A DNA stretch of 64,000 nucleotides from Epiperipatus broadwayi. Its lineage: Eukaryota; Onychophora; Udeonychophora; Euonychophora; Peripatidae. The notes under the pieces are model-generated. The model had not been told where the DNA came from. It did no database searches and saw nothing but the letters and a program-made list of their open reading frames with translations. Each line of letters starts with the position of its first letter. The first letter of the stretch is position 1. The position numbers and the translations under genes are program-made. Location: NCBI GenBank assembly GCA_028023455.1, contig JAQFVV010012476.1, forward strand, positions 5,340,594 to 5,404,593. Reading direction: 5' to 3'. Positions 13,690 through 27,439 of the stretch are shown here, piece after piece.

Positions 13690-14398
13690 AATACTGGACT
13701 CCATAATATTGAATACAAGTATATTGTATATACTGAACTTTTGAAACAATTAGAGAGGATTTGAACACAGATTTTCAAGCTCCCTTCAGCTATTCATTCC
13801 ATCTTATATAACTGATGCACATGACCACATACATGTAAAAAAGATAAATAATCCCCAATACACGTATTTCCTGCTGAACCAGCACTCATCAGTTGGTCCA
13901 GCTGATCATCTCCCACACATACAAATAATCAGTGCTGAGATTATATCAAGATAGCAAATCTTCACATTTTAATGGATAGTTTTCAATCTTCTCAACATTC
14001 CAACTATTCAGCCATCTATATTATTGGAAAATCTGATGATGGAATGCACAAAACTGGTGTTGATGCCAATATTGTTGTCATATTTATGTTGACTTTGTCA
14101 CACTAACCCCTGATATATAGGATCTTAATATGTCCATTTAAATACATAGAAGAGGGATGGGCATAATTTAGAGTAGGAATGAGCATTCCATCCATCAGAT
14201 TTTCAGTAATATGGATGGTTGGAGGGTGAAGTAGATTGAACCTGACCATTAAAGTTTGAAGATTTGCTATCTTAATATAAACTGAGCACTGATTATATGT
14301 ATGTGTGGGAGATAATGATCCAGACCAATTGATGATTCTGGTTCAGCATAATATATATATATATATATATATATGTTAAAACGAAGATTTGCACGGGT

Positions 14399-14445
<47 letters not shown>

Positions 14446-14514
14446 CCTATAAATAATATTATATTTCAACCAGGGTGGTTTACAGAAAAGAAAAAAATAC
14501 ACAGTAAAATGGTG

Positions 14515-14562
<48 letters not shown>

Positions 14563-14705
14563 TAAGATCATTTACCTTTTTTACATGTATGTGGTAATGT
14601 GTATCACTTATATAAGATGGAAAGGATAGCTGAAGGCATCTTGAAAGTTTGAGTTCAAAATAATGGATTCTATAATATCATATCCTGCAACTTGAAGACT
14701 ATATA
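13690..14705. repeat. Foldback element family B, copy 1 (longest)
   Basis: The left end runs from about 13692 (TCCATAATATTGAATACAAG) through AGGATTTGAACACAG, TCAAGCTCCCTTCAG, CAGCACTCATCAGTTGGTCC and TCAGTGCTGAGATTATAT to AGATAGCAAATCTTCA (13955). The right side carries these blocks inverted: TTTGCTATCTTAATATAAAC (14249), CTGAGCACTGATTATA, CCAGACCAATTGATGAT and, at the end, GAAGGCATCTTGAAAGTTTGAG. Between the arms are TTGATGCCAATATTGTTGTC and CATAGAAGAGGGATGGGCA. TA runs (14350-14442, 14518-14545) and a poly-T interrupt the right arm. No coding frame. Confidence 0.75.
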
Positions 14706-14709
14706 ATTG

Positions 14710-16765
14710 ATCTTATGATTTTCTCAAATGCATTTCTAAAATTGTACAGAACATTCTTAAATGAAATTTTTTAATATCTTCATAATGCACTGATAAATTG
14801 CCCAAATGTCACTTCCATACAATAAATTAGGTAAAATAACAGCTCTATACATAGCTAAATTACTTGCAGAAGTTATTTTTCTTTAATGAAATACCCTATG
14901 CAGCAGCATGTTGGAGTCTATGTTGTATCTCCATGTTGTACCTCAACAGTGAATTCAACCTTTCTATTAAAAAAGCTACTAAAATACTTAAATTAGTTCA
15001 CATTCTTAAGAGTGAATAATGGAGCTTTAAAACTGAGATCCCAGAAGAAGTTACATAACAAGAGTGGCAAACCATATCTATAACTTGGTTGTAGCTTTTT
15101 ACATGCCTTCAGTCAGGAAAAAATGGCATATATATATATACCTCATTGGTGGAAGAGAATATATATGCCAAGATTTTACCTGAATTTAAACCCAGGTTGA
15201 GTAAACCTGGATGTTTTAACTGACTTAGATCTTTCTTTTACCATCCAGTATTGCTTAGAAAATAGATGTTAGACATTTTAAACTAGAGAATTAAATACAG
15301 GTAGAAAAACAGTTTAAAACTACCATTTAATTGGAAAATGAATATGGAGATGATATTCTTAGCTAAACATTTACAAGTTTAATAGCTCTTAAGTGCCATA
15401 TTCCATCTAATTGATAAATTAATTTCATCCTGAATTACCAACAATGTTGACAAAGGTATGCTAATAAACATCAGAGTAACAAAGACTAGGTGGATTAATT
15501 TCTATTCTTGATTCCTTTGTTCAACATTTAGAGTGCTTTTAAGTCATACCCTTGTGGAAAATGGTTTACTCCCTTTGCTTACCTTAGCTAAACAGTAAAA
15601 AGTTGATGTAAAAATTCATACAGTTTCTCAATCCTCACCAGCATTAGGAAACATAGTCTTTTTCCTAATTTTAGCTATACTAGCAGTTGTTTGAGAGACC
15701 TTTACTCTATCAAGTGTCACTACAAGGCTATTTTATCTTTTAACTTACATCCATAAATATCATTATTCATTGATTAGCCTATTCCAAGCAAAGGTCTGTC
15801 CAATTTTTTATATAGTAAAACTTTATTTTCTATAAATTTCTGATCTCATCATTTCACCCCTTATTATCACCTCAGGATTTTTCTAAGAAAACTTTCAAAC
15901 TTTTGGAATCCAGCTGAACATTTTTGTCATTTATCAATTATTGCTTCTTCACTCTCACTTTAATTTCTTGGCTTTACTACTGTTATCACTAACAACTTCA
16001 ATTTCGGCTTGAAATCTATCCTTTCAAATTATTCTTTATTTATCTCTTGATATTCTTTTAAGTAACCTGAAATCTTTTTCATTCTTAATAGCAGTTTACT
16101 AATGGCAACTTCATCACTATTGTTCCACTTTCATCATATGGCATAGAGTTTAATGAATGGGTTCTGGTTACTTCCTCTCATTTTACAGAAAAGGAATTCT
16201 ACTTAAACTGAAATGCAAAATGTTTGATTTGATGCTAGTTATGTATTGGCCAAAACATTCAGGCTATTATTTAAGATCCTACTCATCTTTAAATCTTAAG
16301 AAAGTTTTAATTTTTTTAATAGAACATATATGTCCTCATAATACTTTTAAAAGCTTATAAGATATACATGTGACTTTAAAATTGGTGTTGCCATTTGATA
16401 GTTTATTCAATTTATCATTCTCTTTCACATTATGTTTTGAACACATGTACTTAGAACAAATCTGTATATGAACATTAAGTCTCCTTTCTAAAGAGGTATT
16501 ACAAAATAGCATTTAACAGTTTATGGTCTTTGATACCTTATCATTTAGTTAAATAAAAATTACATTGCTATGTTTGATGAAGTCTTAGCTAGATTTGGGA
16601 TACTGATGAAGTCATTATTGACAGAAACATGTCTCCAGCAGAGATTAGTTTTTATTTTTATTTTACCAAGTCTTACAACGTAAAAATATTGTGAAATTTT
16701 CTGTACAAAGCCTAAGTGAAAAACAACTTCAATAATGTAATTATGTATATGGCTTTTAATCATAT
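14710..16765. other. Intergenic, possible decayed repeats
   Basis: No gene seen. The minus strand is purine-rich between about 15600 and 16100 and could be an old LINE, but I could not find a continuous motif. The open frame at 16157-16360 has no domain that I know. Confidence 0.3.
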
Positions 16766-16770
16766 ATCCT

Positions 16771-17120
16771 TCTCATCTTCATCATCATCATTTTCAACCA
16801 TTATCAATTTACTTTATGATGAAGGTCTCTCCAAATTCAATCCATCTTCACAATTGCTAACCTCTCATCTCCACACTTTCCCAGCATACTTCCTAATTTC
16901 ATCCATTCTTCTAACATAAGATCTCTTTCTAGATTTTTTACAATCATTTGGAATCCAGTTTAATGTTTTAATCCACTCATCTATTATCATCTCTTTCAGA
17001 AATATACCCAACCCAACTCAACTTTAGTTTCTTGATTCTTTCAATGATGCCAAGAATACCAGTTTCTTCTTTTTCACATAATTTGTTGAATGGTCAAAAA
17101 TTTCCAAATTGCTCTTCTGT
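16771..17120 (-). mobile_element. RTE-like LINE, 3' end (decayed)
   Basis: Read on the minus strand it gives GILGIIERIKKLK, a WVGYISERDDNR block and WIEFGETFI, the same tail as the copy at 6665-7135 but more diverged, with several stops. Its 3' terminus (16771-16830) has the same ACCATTATCAAT and TGATGAAGGTCTCTCCAA blocks as the other copies. Confidence 0.75.
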
Positions 17121-17124
17121 TATA

Positions 17125-17235
17125 TATATATAATATTTTTAATGCTCCATAGCTATGTTCAAGCTTTTTTTATTATTTAAAAAATGAGTATGACTGAAAG
17201 AATATAGCTATGGGGCATTTAAAATATTTTATATA
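17125..17235. repeat. Imperfect hairpin beside the RTE fragment
   Basis: ATATTTTTAATGCTCCATAG at 17130 pairs with CTATGGGGCATTTAAAATAT at 17208, around a loop of about 55 bp. It may be a small foldback element inserted at the broken edge of the RTE copy. Confidence 0.6.
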
Positions 17236-17239
17236 GATT

Positions 17240-19060
17240 TCAGCCAGCATTATGCCTTGTTCTTATATATATAAATGTTTTTAATGTATCTATAGTCAGA
17301 GAGTTGGTCTGAATTCTGAGCTAATGGATAATTGTGATAGAAATGGATTAAGAGGAAGAATGCACTGATAAAACAAAAAAACTCTTATGTGTGTGTGTGT
17401 GGTGAATTAGATATTTTCATGGATTTTTAATTTGGTTAAGTAATAGAATTAGAAATTATATCCACACAAACAAGCCAATTACTTAATTAACAATCCTAAG
17501 GTTAAACAAGGTTGTTCTGTTTATCTAAACAAGAGCTCTTTTATTTTGTATTTTAATAAAGTAAAGAATGTTCTCTTTTACTTTAAATCCATATTGTTGT
17601 ATGTATTTAAAACCAAAAAGCTACATTTATAGCTTTGAGAAAAAAAAAGCTTTTGGTGTTGACATCACTTGGGTTTGAAATAAGAGAAGACCCCTTTTAC
17701 TAACAAAAACACAATTATATAGATTAACAGACAAAACTTATTTAGCCTAAAGATTGTCAATTAGTAATTGGTTTCTAGCAATATCAAATGATAAAGTTAT
17801 CTCTGTTTACATGGATATAAATTCTCTTTCTTTTCTTCATCATATATATCAGAGGAACATTGAAAATGATGATTTCAAAATCATCCATCTTTTCATCAGG
17901 CTGTTTTATCTCAAAAGCTGATTCTTCTGTTATCAATTCAGTATAGTCTTTTAATAATTCACTATAAAATAATATCATCTTCAATACTCCTCCTTAGAGG
18001 AGCAGGAAATGAGAAGCCATTACTCACGGGGTTTCTGAATTGCCAAAAAGATAAATTTTTAAACATTTGCTAATTTTTGTTTTATTTCAAATTAAAATAT
18101 ATATATATTTACTAACTAACATTGCATAATTAGATATTTTGCTACAGCCCAACTGCCTGGAAAAAAAAAAAATTCAAGCTTAATTGAAATGTATATATAA
18201 AAAAAAGCCAAGTTTTACCTGACAGAGATTTGTTTCTGGTCATGGTAATGTCGTTCAGGTACATTACTATTATTTCACAAGACCCCATCCATTCAATAGT
18301 AAATATATACTTTAAACTTTTCTTTCATCACACATCGTTGAACTGTGTGAATAAAAACATCTAAAAAAAAGTAAATGCCCTTTCCCCCAGTGGACAGTAA
18401 CAAAGTTTGAGGGCAGGAAGATTGAACATTTGGAGAGTAAATTATAGTAATTAAATATATATTTTATTTGAAAAAAATTATAATTTTCCACACACACGCG
18501 CGATAGGTAACATATCCTTTAAGCACATCTAACTTTTTTTACAAGCAACAACAAATTTTTACATGCATAAATAATCTAAATATAACAATCTTCCTTTAAA
18601 ATATATTAAACCAAAGATGTGAAACACTGCCATCTATGAATAAAAATGTTAAATAATATTACAAAAGTGACTTGTCAATAATCAGCTAGTTTATCGATAG
18701 ACAAAAATAGTTTATAAAATTAGTGTGTATATACATATATACATGAGAGGCTTCATGATTTAGTGAAAAATATACACCTACCTACCACAACTACTTAAAA
18801 CTTGTAAAGATAAGGATTTCTATTTTAGGATTTTCCTTTCCTAGATAGCTGAATGCATTCCAACTTCTCGTGTAGATTATTAGTCAGTAAATGAGTTAAC
18901 TATTCTTAAATTAAAGTAAAAATTAGAAAGAAAAATCATGGAATTATTTTACTAATCAGAAGATGATTATTCTGTTCTATAATATCTTTTTCTAAATGTT
19001 CCTCTGTAGAAATATTCTGGTGAGATAGAAATTTCATCTGAGGAACATTATTTAAGTATG
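17240..19060. other. Intergenic, nothing recognised
   Basis: AT-rich with short T and A runs. Open frames at 17784-17984 (-) and 18312-18497 (-) show no domain. Confidence 0.35.
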
Positions 19061-19061
19061 T

Positions 19062-19328
<267 letters not shown>

Positions 19329-19329
19329 T

Positions 19330-20028
19330 TGTGAATTTTCAAAGTTTTATACTTTTACCAATGCAATTTTTTTATTAGTTTCTTTATTTCTATAGACATC
19401 ATAGTCCAATAATATTATTATACTATAGAGCAGATGAAATATTTAATTAGAGTGATAAATCTAACATCATATGGCTTGTTTTAACCATAATATAGGTTTG
19501 TCAAATGATATACTGTATTTCATATCAGCAATAGTTCTAAATTATAGTATAATTATGCATTTTAACAAAAATTGTAAAGCTTCCATGATAATTAAAATGC
19601 TAGCTATGGTCTGAGCCTTATATATTGTAAATTACAGAAATTAAATGAAGATGTGTGTTCCTGTTAGTTTCCAAATAGTTTTAAAATTAAGTTAGATTTG
19701 TTTATGACTTACGTTTTGAATATGTTTCTAAAGCTTTTAGCAAGTGATTAATTTTATTTATACAATTGTCATGTCATCCATGAATTTTAAATAAAATAAC
19801 ATTTTCTTTAATTATTTATATATAATCATGATAAGATTTTTGAAAAATGAAATGGTTTTGATTTCCATAAACTAATAAAATCATTGTATTTAATTCATTT
19901 CTCAAAACCGTTTGTGCTATAATTTTCAACTGAAAAGTGATGATGAAAATGGTCATGATTCTATATTGTAGTTTACATTTTTGTACTTAGATTTGCAAGA
20001 ATAATCGTTGTGGTGGTATTTCTCTCAT
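19330..20028. other. Intergenic, nothing recognised
   Basis: AT-rich unique-looking sequence between the GATA tract and the LINE fragment. Confidence 0.35.
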
Positions 20029-20029
20029 C

Positions 20030-21240
20030 TCAGGATGAGTTTGCTAGGCTAGAGAAAATCTTGGATCACTTTCCTAGCAAATTTGGTCTAAGAGTCAATG
20101 AGGCCAAATCGGCTATGTGGTTGATCAAATTGGGAAAACAAATCCTGGGGAGATTCAGAGCAACTCCATAAAAGTTTCTCAGGTTCATTCTGGCTTTCCC
20201 CCCTTTCATCATGAGGAAGGAGCTTGAGGAGTCCCTACTCAAAAAGTTGTAAACTCAATTACCTCACTATCAAAGATTTGGCTATCATTGTTGGGGAAAG
20301 TCGCCCTTCTCAATGCCATAGTATTACCAAAAATAACACATTTCCTGGCTAGGTTTTCCCCAACAAGGGCATTCATTGGCAATGTGGAAACTCAATGCAG
20401 AAGACTATGTTGGGGCAGAAAAGTCTCAGTCATTAGTCTCAGCCTGCTCCAGAAACTGAAGGCTCAAAATGGGCTTGGATTACATTCAATCTCCACTTTT
20501 CTATTTCAAAGAACATACAATATATTAGTGAAATTATTTTGCCAAAACCTGTATATAAAAAGCCCCTTGTCATTGGTGAAGGTTGAACCAATGGATTGTC
20601 TTCCTCCCAAATAAACAAGCATTTGTTTGCAACAACAAGTGTCAATGATTAAAGAAAAACCTAAGACATCAGCATCTCTGTTTGGCTTCAAGCTTAACTA
20701 TTGGAAAGCATTTAGTACAATACAAAACAACGAGTCCACAGTGGAGAGTCTTCTCTCAATCAGCATTCTGAGGTTTGCTAGGTTGACAAAAAAAATAAGA
20801 CTTGAACCTAAGCTAGTGGATTTCATGATAAAAGTCAACCTCGGAGCTCTTCCAACATGCACCTTTCTGTGTTGCAAGTGGGAATACAGAATTGCTCCAA
20901 TCTGCCTGATGTGTAATAAAAATGAAGAGACAATGAACAATTTCCTAAATCAATATGAAATATGGAATAATCTACGTTATTGTGCACTTAAAAGAATCAG
21001 AGATGCAGACATTATATGTACAAATATCTCAAAGGCAATAAAGAGTGGCCTTTATGGTAAAATTAGACTGGCCATCTTTATAAATTTCACTATATGGATA
21101 GTGCAAAATAAGTTTGTCTTTGACAATGGATTGAACAATAGACCAGAAGAGCTTTTTCTCAAATTACTTGGTGAGGCCAAAGACTATGATTGAAAAATAT
21201 GCCAGCACTGGTTAGCCAGTCAGACATGGGATCAACTGAA
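20030..21240 (+). pseudogene. Tx1/L1-like LINE ORF2, C-terminal half
   Basis: A decayed reverse-transcriptase gene, in the part after the catalytic core. Early blocks are ARLEKILDHFPSKFGLRVNE then AKSAMWLIK, matching the post-YxDD helix (FGLKINxxKS) of LINE enzymes. After frame changes come WLSLLGKVALLNAIVLPKI, the widespread thumb-region block, a Trp-Gly motif (CWGRK) and GLGLHSI. A frameshift near 20610 leads into a 188-codon frame (20627-21193) with a Cys-rich end: CTFLCCKWEYRIAPICLMC, then NEETMNNFL, matching the C-terminal zinc-binding region that follows the thumb in L1/Tx1 elements. The 3' end is not marked by poly-A. The C-terminal frame is open for 188 codons, so this copy is younger than the RTE fragments. 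Confidence 0.8.
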
Positions 21241-21244
21241 AATC

Positions 21245-22108
21245 TAAAGATCAAAGACACATAAGTGTTTATTGGACTGTTATGGCAAGATTGATTAACT
21301 GGATATAAGGACTCCTATACAGAGTCTAAAAGCTGTTACATTAATGTAAACCATGGTAAGTACAAATTGTGACATCAAATCAGAATTTCATAGATTCTCT
21401 AGTAAATTGTCACTGGATACATTAAGTGGTTTCTAATAAGATTAATAAGCAGATGGTGGAACAGGGACAATAGCAAAAACCTGCTTTGAGGTGTGGAAAA
21501 CTTTTACCTGAAACTGCCTGGATAGCCACTGTAGTTCTGTTTTTTTTTTCCATTTGTTGTTATTTATTGTTAAAACACTGAATTGAGTGGTCAACGTGTT
21601 GACACAAATAATTCTTAATTAGCTTATTTCAATGTAATCCTTTATAGATGTGTCAGGCAAATGGCCTCTCTTGTTTACATTTCTTTTTTTCTTATTTATT
21701 GTTTTCATTGCAGAGCCGCTGCCCATTTGTAAGCATGTAACCTATAATAAGAAAGATGTAAAATGATTTCCATATGTATCTTCTTAAAAGGTGAAAAAAA
21801 TTGTTATTTGAAACTAATCAGTAGATACGAAACCTTTAAAAAGCAGGGGTCAGCTTTTTCAAATTGGCAATGCTAATTTACATTACTAAAGCAGAAAGAT
21901 GTTTTTTTTTTATTTTAAATTTATTTTTATTATTACGGAAGAAATTTTTAATATTATTTATAAAATGTGTTTTATTTTTACAATAAAGGTTTAAACTTCA
22001 GTGATGGAACAAAAAACATTATATAATCCTAGCAAAAAAGATAAGCTTTTTTCTCTCTTTCTATTTCAATATATTCATTGATTTTAATGTTTTTTTACTT
22101 ATATTAAT
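21245..22108. other. Intergenic, possibly LINE 3' UTR at its start
   Basis: The first 300 bp may be the untranslated tail of the LINE. The rest is T-rich with no recognised content. Confidence 0.3.
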
Positions 22109-22111
22109 TAA

Positions 22112-22762
22112 TCAAAATGACCCCAAATTCACAACTCAAATGGACTAGCCAAGAAAATAAACCCTAAAACACTACCAATGGTTTCACTACTACAAGCAGA
22201 CTTTTCAAATATAAAGAAACACAAAATAACATATTTAAACTAAGCATTACCCACAATTCCATTTACTTCCTATACACCCTTAATATTAAAAGAACTTTTA
22301 AATAAGCTAATTGCTTCAGAATCACAAATTTTTAATAATAAAGATTCTTTAATTCTTTTTGTTTCATTTCTCTTAAATAAGACAATTTTACTTCATCCAA
22401 ATTAATAATGTGACCTATATCTTTTTCATGGTTATATATCCATGAAAAAGATACAGATGACATTATTAATTTTGACTGGCTTCTTTGAAAAAAATAAAAT
22501 AAAGAATTAAAGAATATTTATTATTAAAAACTTATGATTCTGAAGCAATTAACTTATTTAAAAGTTTTTTTACTATTAAGGGTGTATGGGAAGTAAATGG
22601 AATTGTGGGTAAGGTTTAGTTTAAATGTGTTATTAGTTTGTAGTTCTTTACACTTGAGAAGACTGCTTGTAGCAGTGAAACCACTGATAGTGTTATAGAG
22701 TTTATTTTTTTGGCTAATCTGTTTGAGTTGTGAATTTAGGGTAATTTTTATTATTTATTGAG
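22112..22762. mobile_element. Large palindrome, probable Penelope-like 3' ends head to head
   Basis: Two arms of about 310 bp meet at about 22434 (TTCATGGTTATATATCCATGAA region). Blocks found in both arms, inverted, include AAATTCACAACTCAAA, GGTTTCACT, CAATTCCATTTACTTCC, ACACCCTTAATA, TAATTGCTTCAGAATCA and ATTAATAATGT. Read outward from the centre, each arm gives weak similarity to the end of Penelope-type proteins: HEKDIGHIINLDEVKL, then LREMKQK and, after a frameshift, RIKESLLL. By analogy with 27440-29240 I infer an inverted pair of Penelope-like 3' ends. The palindrome is certain; the class is not. Confidence 0.5.
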
Positions 22763-22764
22763 TA

Positions 22765-24240
22765 GTTTAGCTTTATGCTTTTAATGTTTATATTAATTAG
22801 TACATCTAAATATACCTTTAATAACAATTAAAATATAGTATATTTTACTACCAATTCTATATATAAATTGTAGATTATATGTATAAAAAATTAAATAATG
22901 CATTATGAGCTTTGATTTTGTTTTTGTTTAATTTTCATTGAAAACATTTATAACTATATGTATTTCATCTTTTACATTTTCAAATGAAGCAAGTTATACC
23001 TACTTTATATAAAATAAGGTTCACACCTGAACTGATATTTGTGATTAGTGTTATGTAAAGATTTGGCAAAGCTAATAAACAGAATCTTGTTAATTCAGAA
23101 GTTTGTTGTTATATATATTATCTAATATTTTATTTCTCAATGAGCTTAATAGAGGGAGTTACTCTGTTTCATATATTATAAGTTTTAGTTTTATATAATA
23201 AATTATACGTAATAATATAATAATTAATTGAAATGGAGTAGCTGCACCTCATGCTGAGTTATATAACATAAAAATTAAACTTTCCATGTAATTAGTCTAG
23301 GGTGCAGTGAAATCATATTTGAGAATGCCAGCATTTTATTCTCAACATTTCAAAAGGCAACTAGTCAAAAAATTGTTACTTGTAATACATTAAACACTTT
23401 AATCTGAGTAATGGCAACATTGTAATGTGTTTCCTGTTTTTAGTATTACAATGATGCAGCAAGCTCTATATCTTCTCTATGTTGTTTTAAGTATATCTAT
23501 TACCTTACATTACCATGTACGGGTTTTATTTTACCACAATCACAATTGTAATATTAGTTGAAAAAAATCTGAAAGTGTCAGCATTGTACAGATCTTTTAG
23601 ATAATTACATCTTATTTGCATATCAATGCTGTGAGACCTGACACCTTAGATGTCAATAAAAACAACAATTTTTGATTGGCTGAATGTCTTAACCCAAAGG
23701 CAAATAACAGAATATACTTTCTAAAAAAAATTGTATTTTCAGAAATTTGTTTACATATTAAAGGTTATTTGTGCATTATTTTAATAAAATGCTTATTTTA
23801 AACCAAAAACTTACATCACTACAATTAGATTTTCTTTTAAATATACATATTTAAGTAGACACCTCTTAAAAGATTTGTTATGGCAAGCAGAAGCTGTTTT
23901 CACAGGGTAAAATAAAATAGACTTTTATCAAAATAGTAAAGAGTTTTTCATTAACTTTTAATAACAATAAATGCTAGCTATACTTTTAAGATATATTTTC
24001 TTTCTTTGATGACAATTAACTCTATTTTTTTTTTATTTTAAAAAATGAAATTTAAATATCTAATATTTGGTCGACTGACTTTTCGTAGAGATGAATTATG
24101 TCAAATGATGTCAAGTACCATTGTTATAGATAAGAATTCTGTTTAGAAATTTATTTTCATATTTTATAAATATCAAATTTTAACATTTACAATGTCTATT
24201 GTTTGAAAGCTTACATTTGAAAAAAATAATGTTAAGATTA
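22765..24240. other. Intergenic, nothing recognised
   Basis: AT-rich, with no gene, repeat family or RNA seen. Confidence 0.35.
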
Positions 24241-24244
24241 TCAA

Positions 24245-25020
24245 TATACGATATATATAAGAGATTTGAACTCAAACTTTCAAGCCCCTTCACTATCCAC
24301 ACTATCTCATACTACTGATACACATGACCACACTCATGAAAAAAAGATAAGTAATCACCAATATATGTATTTTGTGCTAAACCAACACTCATCAGTTGGT
24401 CCAGGTTACCATATTCCATACATATATATAATCAGTGCTCAGTTTATATTAAGATAGCAAATCTTTACACTTTAATGGACAGGCTTCAATCTACTCCAAC
24501 CTCCAACTCTTCAGCCATCCATGCCATTGAAATCTGATGATAGAATTCCCAAATCCCATGCTGATGCCAATATTGTTGTCATGCCCATGTTGACCTCAAG
24601 TCCCTATGACCCCTCACATACAGGACAGTATCCATTTAAATACATAAAAGAGGGATGAGCAGAATGCAGGCTTAATATGTAAGATTTGAAATACTAGGCA
24701 CTCTTATACCTGGAGCCTAATTGTAAATATAGGGAATTTGAACTCAGACTTTCAAGGATTTGCTATCTTAATATAAACTGAGCACTGATTATATATATAT
24801 ATAGGAGATGGTAATCTGGACCAACTGATAAATGCTGGTTTTGCATGAAATATCTATATTGGTGATTATTTATCTTTTCTGCATGTGTGTGGTCATGTGT
24901 ATCAGTAGTATGAGATAGTGTGAATAGTGAAGGGGCTTGAAAGTCTAGTTCAAATCCCTATAATTACAATTAGGCTACAGGTATAAGAGTGCCTGGTATT
25001 TTAAATCTTACAATATATGA
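24245..25020. repeat. Foldback element family B, copy 2 (compound)
   Basis: A left arm (24260-24475) has GATTTGAACTCAAACTTTCA, ACACTCATCAGTTGGTCC and AAGATAGCAAATC. A central part (24480-24680) includes GATGCCAATATTGTTGTC. Then a second left end (24683-24755; AGATTTGAAATACTAGGCAC, CTCTTATACCTG) is joined directly to a right arm that ends as its inverted copy (24938-25012; CAGGTATAAGAGTGCC, GTATTTTAAATCTTA). So a short element with about 75 bp ends lies behind a partial longer one. No coding frame beyond a chance 63-codon one. Confidence 0.75.
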
Positions 25021-25317
25021 TATAGAAAAAATGTTTAATTGTAAAAATAAAATGTTCAAATATGTAAGGATATGGACAAAGTCCCGCTGTAGTCCATTCA
25101 AAATAGAAAAGTGCAATTTGCAGCTAAATGGGTTAATTCACATTTAACTTCATAGATAGAATTTCATCACATCTTGAGTGTTTTACTATATTTGCAGAGT
25201 GCAGAGTTCTATTAGTAATAAAAAATTCATCTTCATCATCAATCATCATTATTAACAATATTAAAAAAGCAAAGAATAAAAATAATAGATTGATATCAGA
25301 ACAGCTGTGAATGTAAT

Positions 25318-25371
25318 TAAAATATGCAAATAGGATAGTGGTATTTAAAATATGCAAATAGGATAGTGGTA
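25318..25371. repeat. 28 bp tandem duplication
   Basis: Two copies of a unit with AATATGCAAATAGGATAGTG lie next to each other. Near identity implies a recent event. Each copy holds ATGCAAAT, the octamer motif; a regulatory role is possible but unsupported. Confidence 0.85.
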
Positions 25372-25374
25372 GCA

Positions 25375-26465
25375 CACAATCTCAATTTCATATATGCTGC
25401 AAAGTTATTTTCCAGTTTTTTTATCAGTACACCTTAACTTATTTGAATATTATAGTTCTGATGAAAACTACTAGTAGGTTGAAATTGTTAGAAAATATTA
25501 AGATAAAAATAAATATTAATGCATTGTAAAACGAGACTATAAAAAGTATATTAAATGGTATTATATTACAACCATCCACTTGTGCATAAATTCTCTCATT
25601 ATTCATGAACTTTATGAACAATCTTCACTCTACTGGCAATCTATAAGTATCAAACATCTGAATCTTCAAGACCATATTGACAGCTCAGTATCTTTCACTG
25701 TACCGCTCTGACACAAGGTAGAAATTATTTTCTGTCCACTTTAATTACTGCACCAAAAATATGTTTTCTAGACTTTCTTATCAATGCAAAGGTACGTGGG
25801 TTGTGCACTTATCCAAATCAATGAAAACAATAATGTGACCAAAATGAAAGAGTCTGGAAAAAATAAAGCTGATAAATTTACCTATAAGTGTTAGTAATAA
25901 TTATTAGTGGAAGTAAAAAGTATGGATTATCTATTTCAATCATAGACATATTTCTGGAAAAATCCAATTACCCCCTATAAGTCTGTGTAATTGACATATG
26001 CAAAAATATAACAACAATTTACAGCTACTATGAAAAGAATAACCTCATTGAAATACTTAACTAGAACTAAAATTATGTCAGAGAACATTAAAATATTATC
26101 TCTTTTCACAACCAATTGTGTATATGTATATAAGATTGAAACAGAAGTATATATAATAGTGAAACAGAACTATCTGCTACTTTTATTGAGCTATGCTTAA
26201 CCAATAATTAAATGTCAATAAAATATGGAAAAAAAAAAGAATGATACCATCCATTTCAACTCTATTTGTACTTAATCTTAGTTTATTGTAATTGTTATAA
26301 ATTAAAGAGTGAAATCTATGTATTAGTTTGATTTATGTATGGGTTAGTTAACTTGAAATCACTATTTAACTATGCAGAGAATCAGGGCAGTATCTTAGTT
26401 TTTACAATCCCCAAGTATCAAATAAAACCCCCATTTAATTAATCCTAAAGTCAGTATGTAATTTG
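25375..26465. other. Intergenic, nothing recognised
   Basis: AT-rich. Open frame 25439-25621 (-) has no domain. No known repeat of this window seen. Confidence 0.35.
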
Positions 26466-26469
26466 CTTA

Positions 26470-26572
26470 TTAGACGAGTTTGAACTCAATATGCAAAAAG
26501 ATACAGGATCCCCTACATATATATTTCATGCAGAACCAGTACTCATCAGTCGGGCCCAATCATCATCTCACC

Positions 26573-26608
<36 letters not shown>

Positions 26609-27160
26609 ATATCAGTGCTTAGTTTATATTAAGATAGCAATTCCTTAAACTTTAATGGACAGGCTTCAATCCTCTCACCCTTCCAACTATTCAACCTTCC
26701 ATTTCATATTGTTTGGGAAATCAATTACATCTCAGAATATGTTTAGCCCATCCCTCTCCTATTAATATATATAATAGTCCTATAACATAACATGGTAGAC
26801 CGATGTAAAGTCTATATGGGTATTACTACAATATCAAATCCAATAAGAATATTGAGCATTCCATTGTCAGTTTTTCAATTAAATGGACAATTGTTGGAAT
26901 GATGAAAAGATTGAAGCCTGGCCATTAAAGTTTGAGGACTTGCTATCTTAATATAAACTGAGCCACTGATGGTATATATCTGTGGGATATTATTATCTGA
27001 CCCAACTGGTGAGTTATGGTTCTGCATGAAATATGTGTACTGAGGATCATGTATTTTTTTTGCATGTTTGTGATCATGCTTCAGATGGAGAAGAGAATAG
27101 ATAGACTGAAAAATTCTTCAAATCTCTCTAATTAATTACAGTTTAAGTAATATAACTATA
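26470..27160. repeat. Foldback element family B, copy 3
   Basis: Left arm from GAGTTTGAACTCAATATG (26475) with CAGTACTCATCAGTCGGGCC and a CA/TA microsatellite (26573-26608). The right arm starts with TTGCTATCTTAATATAAACT (26941) and ends with TCTCTCTAATTAATTACAG (27123), the family's end motif. The centre (TTAGCCCATCCCTCTCC) is the inverse of the centre seen in copy 1. Confidence 0.75.
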
Positions 27161-27439
27161 AATAATCATAGATCAACAACAAATTCTATTAAACTGTGCT
27201 TAATGAACAATCAAGTGTCAAAAATTTATGAAAATAATGGAATGAAACCATTCATTTTTTAGCTCTGTTGGTATTTAAGCATAGTTTGTGGACATTGTTA
27301 TAAATCAAAGAGTAAAATCTGAGTAATAGTTTCATTTATTGGTGTTTTATTTCATATTGTTAAGTTATGATTATTTATAATTAAATATATATGTTACCTT
27401 ATAATTAATTAATAATAAATACAGTAATCACAAATTTTG

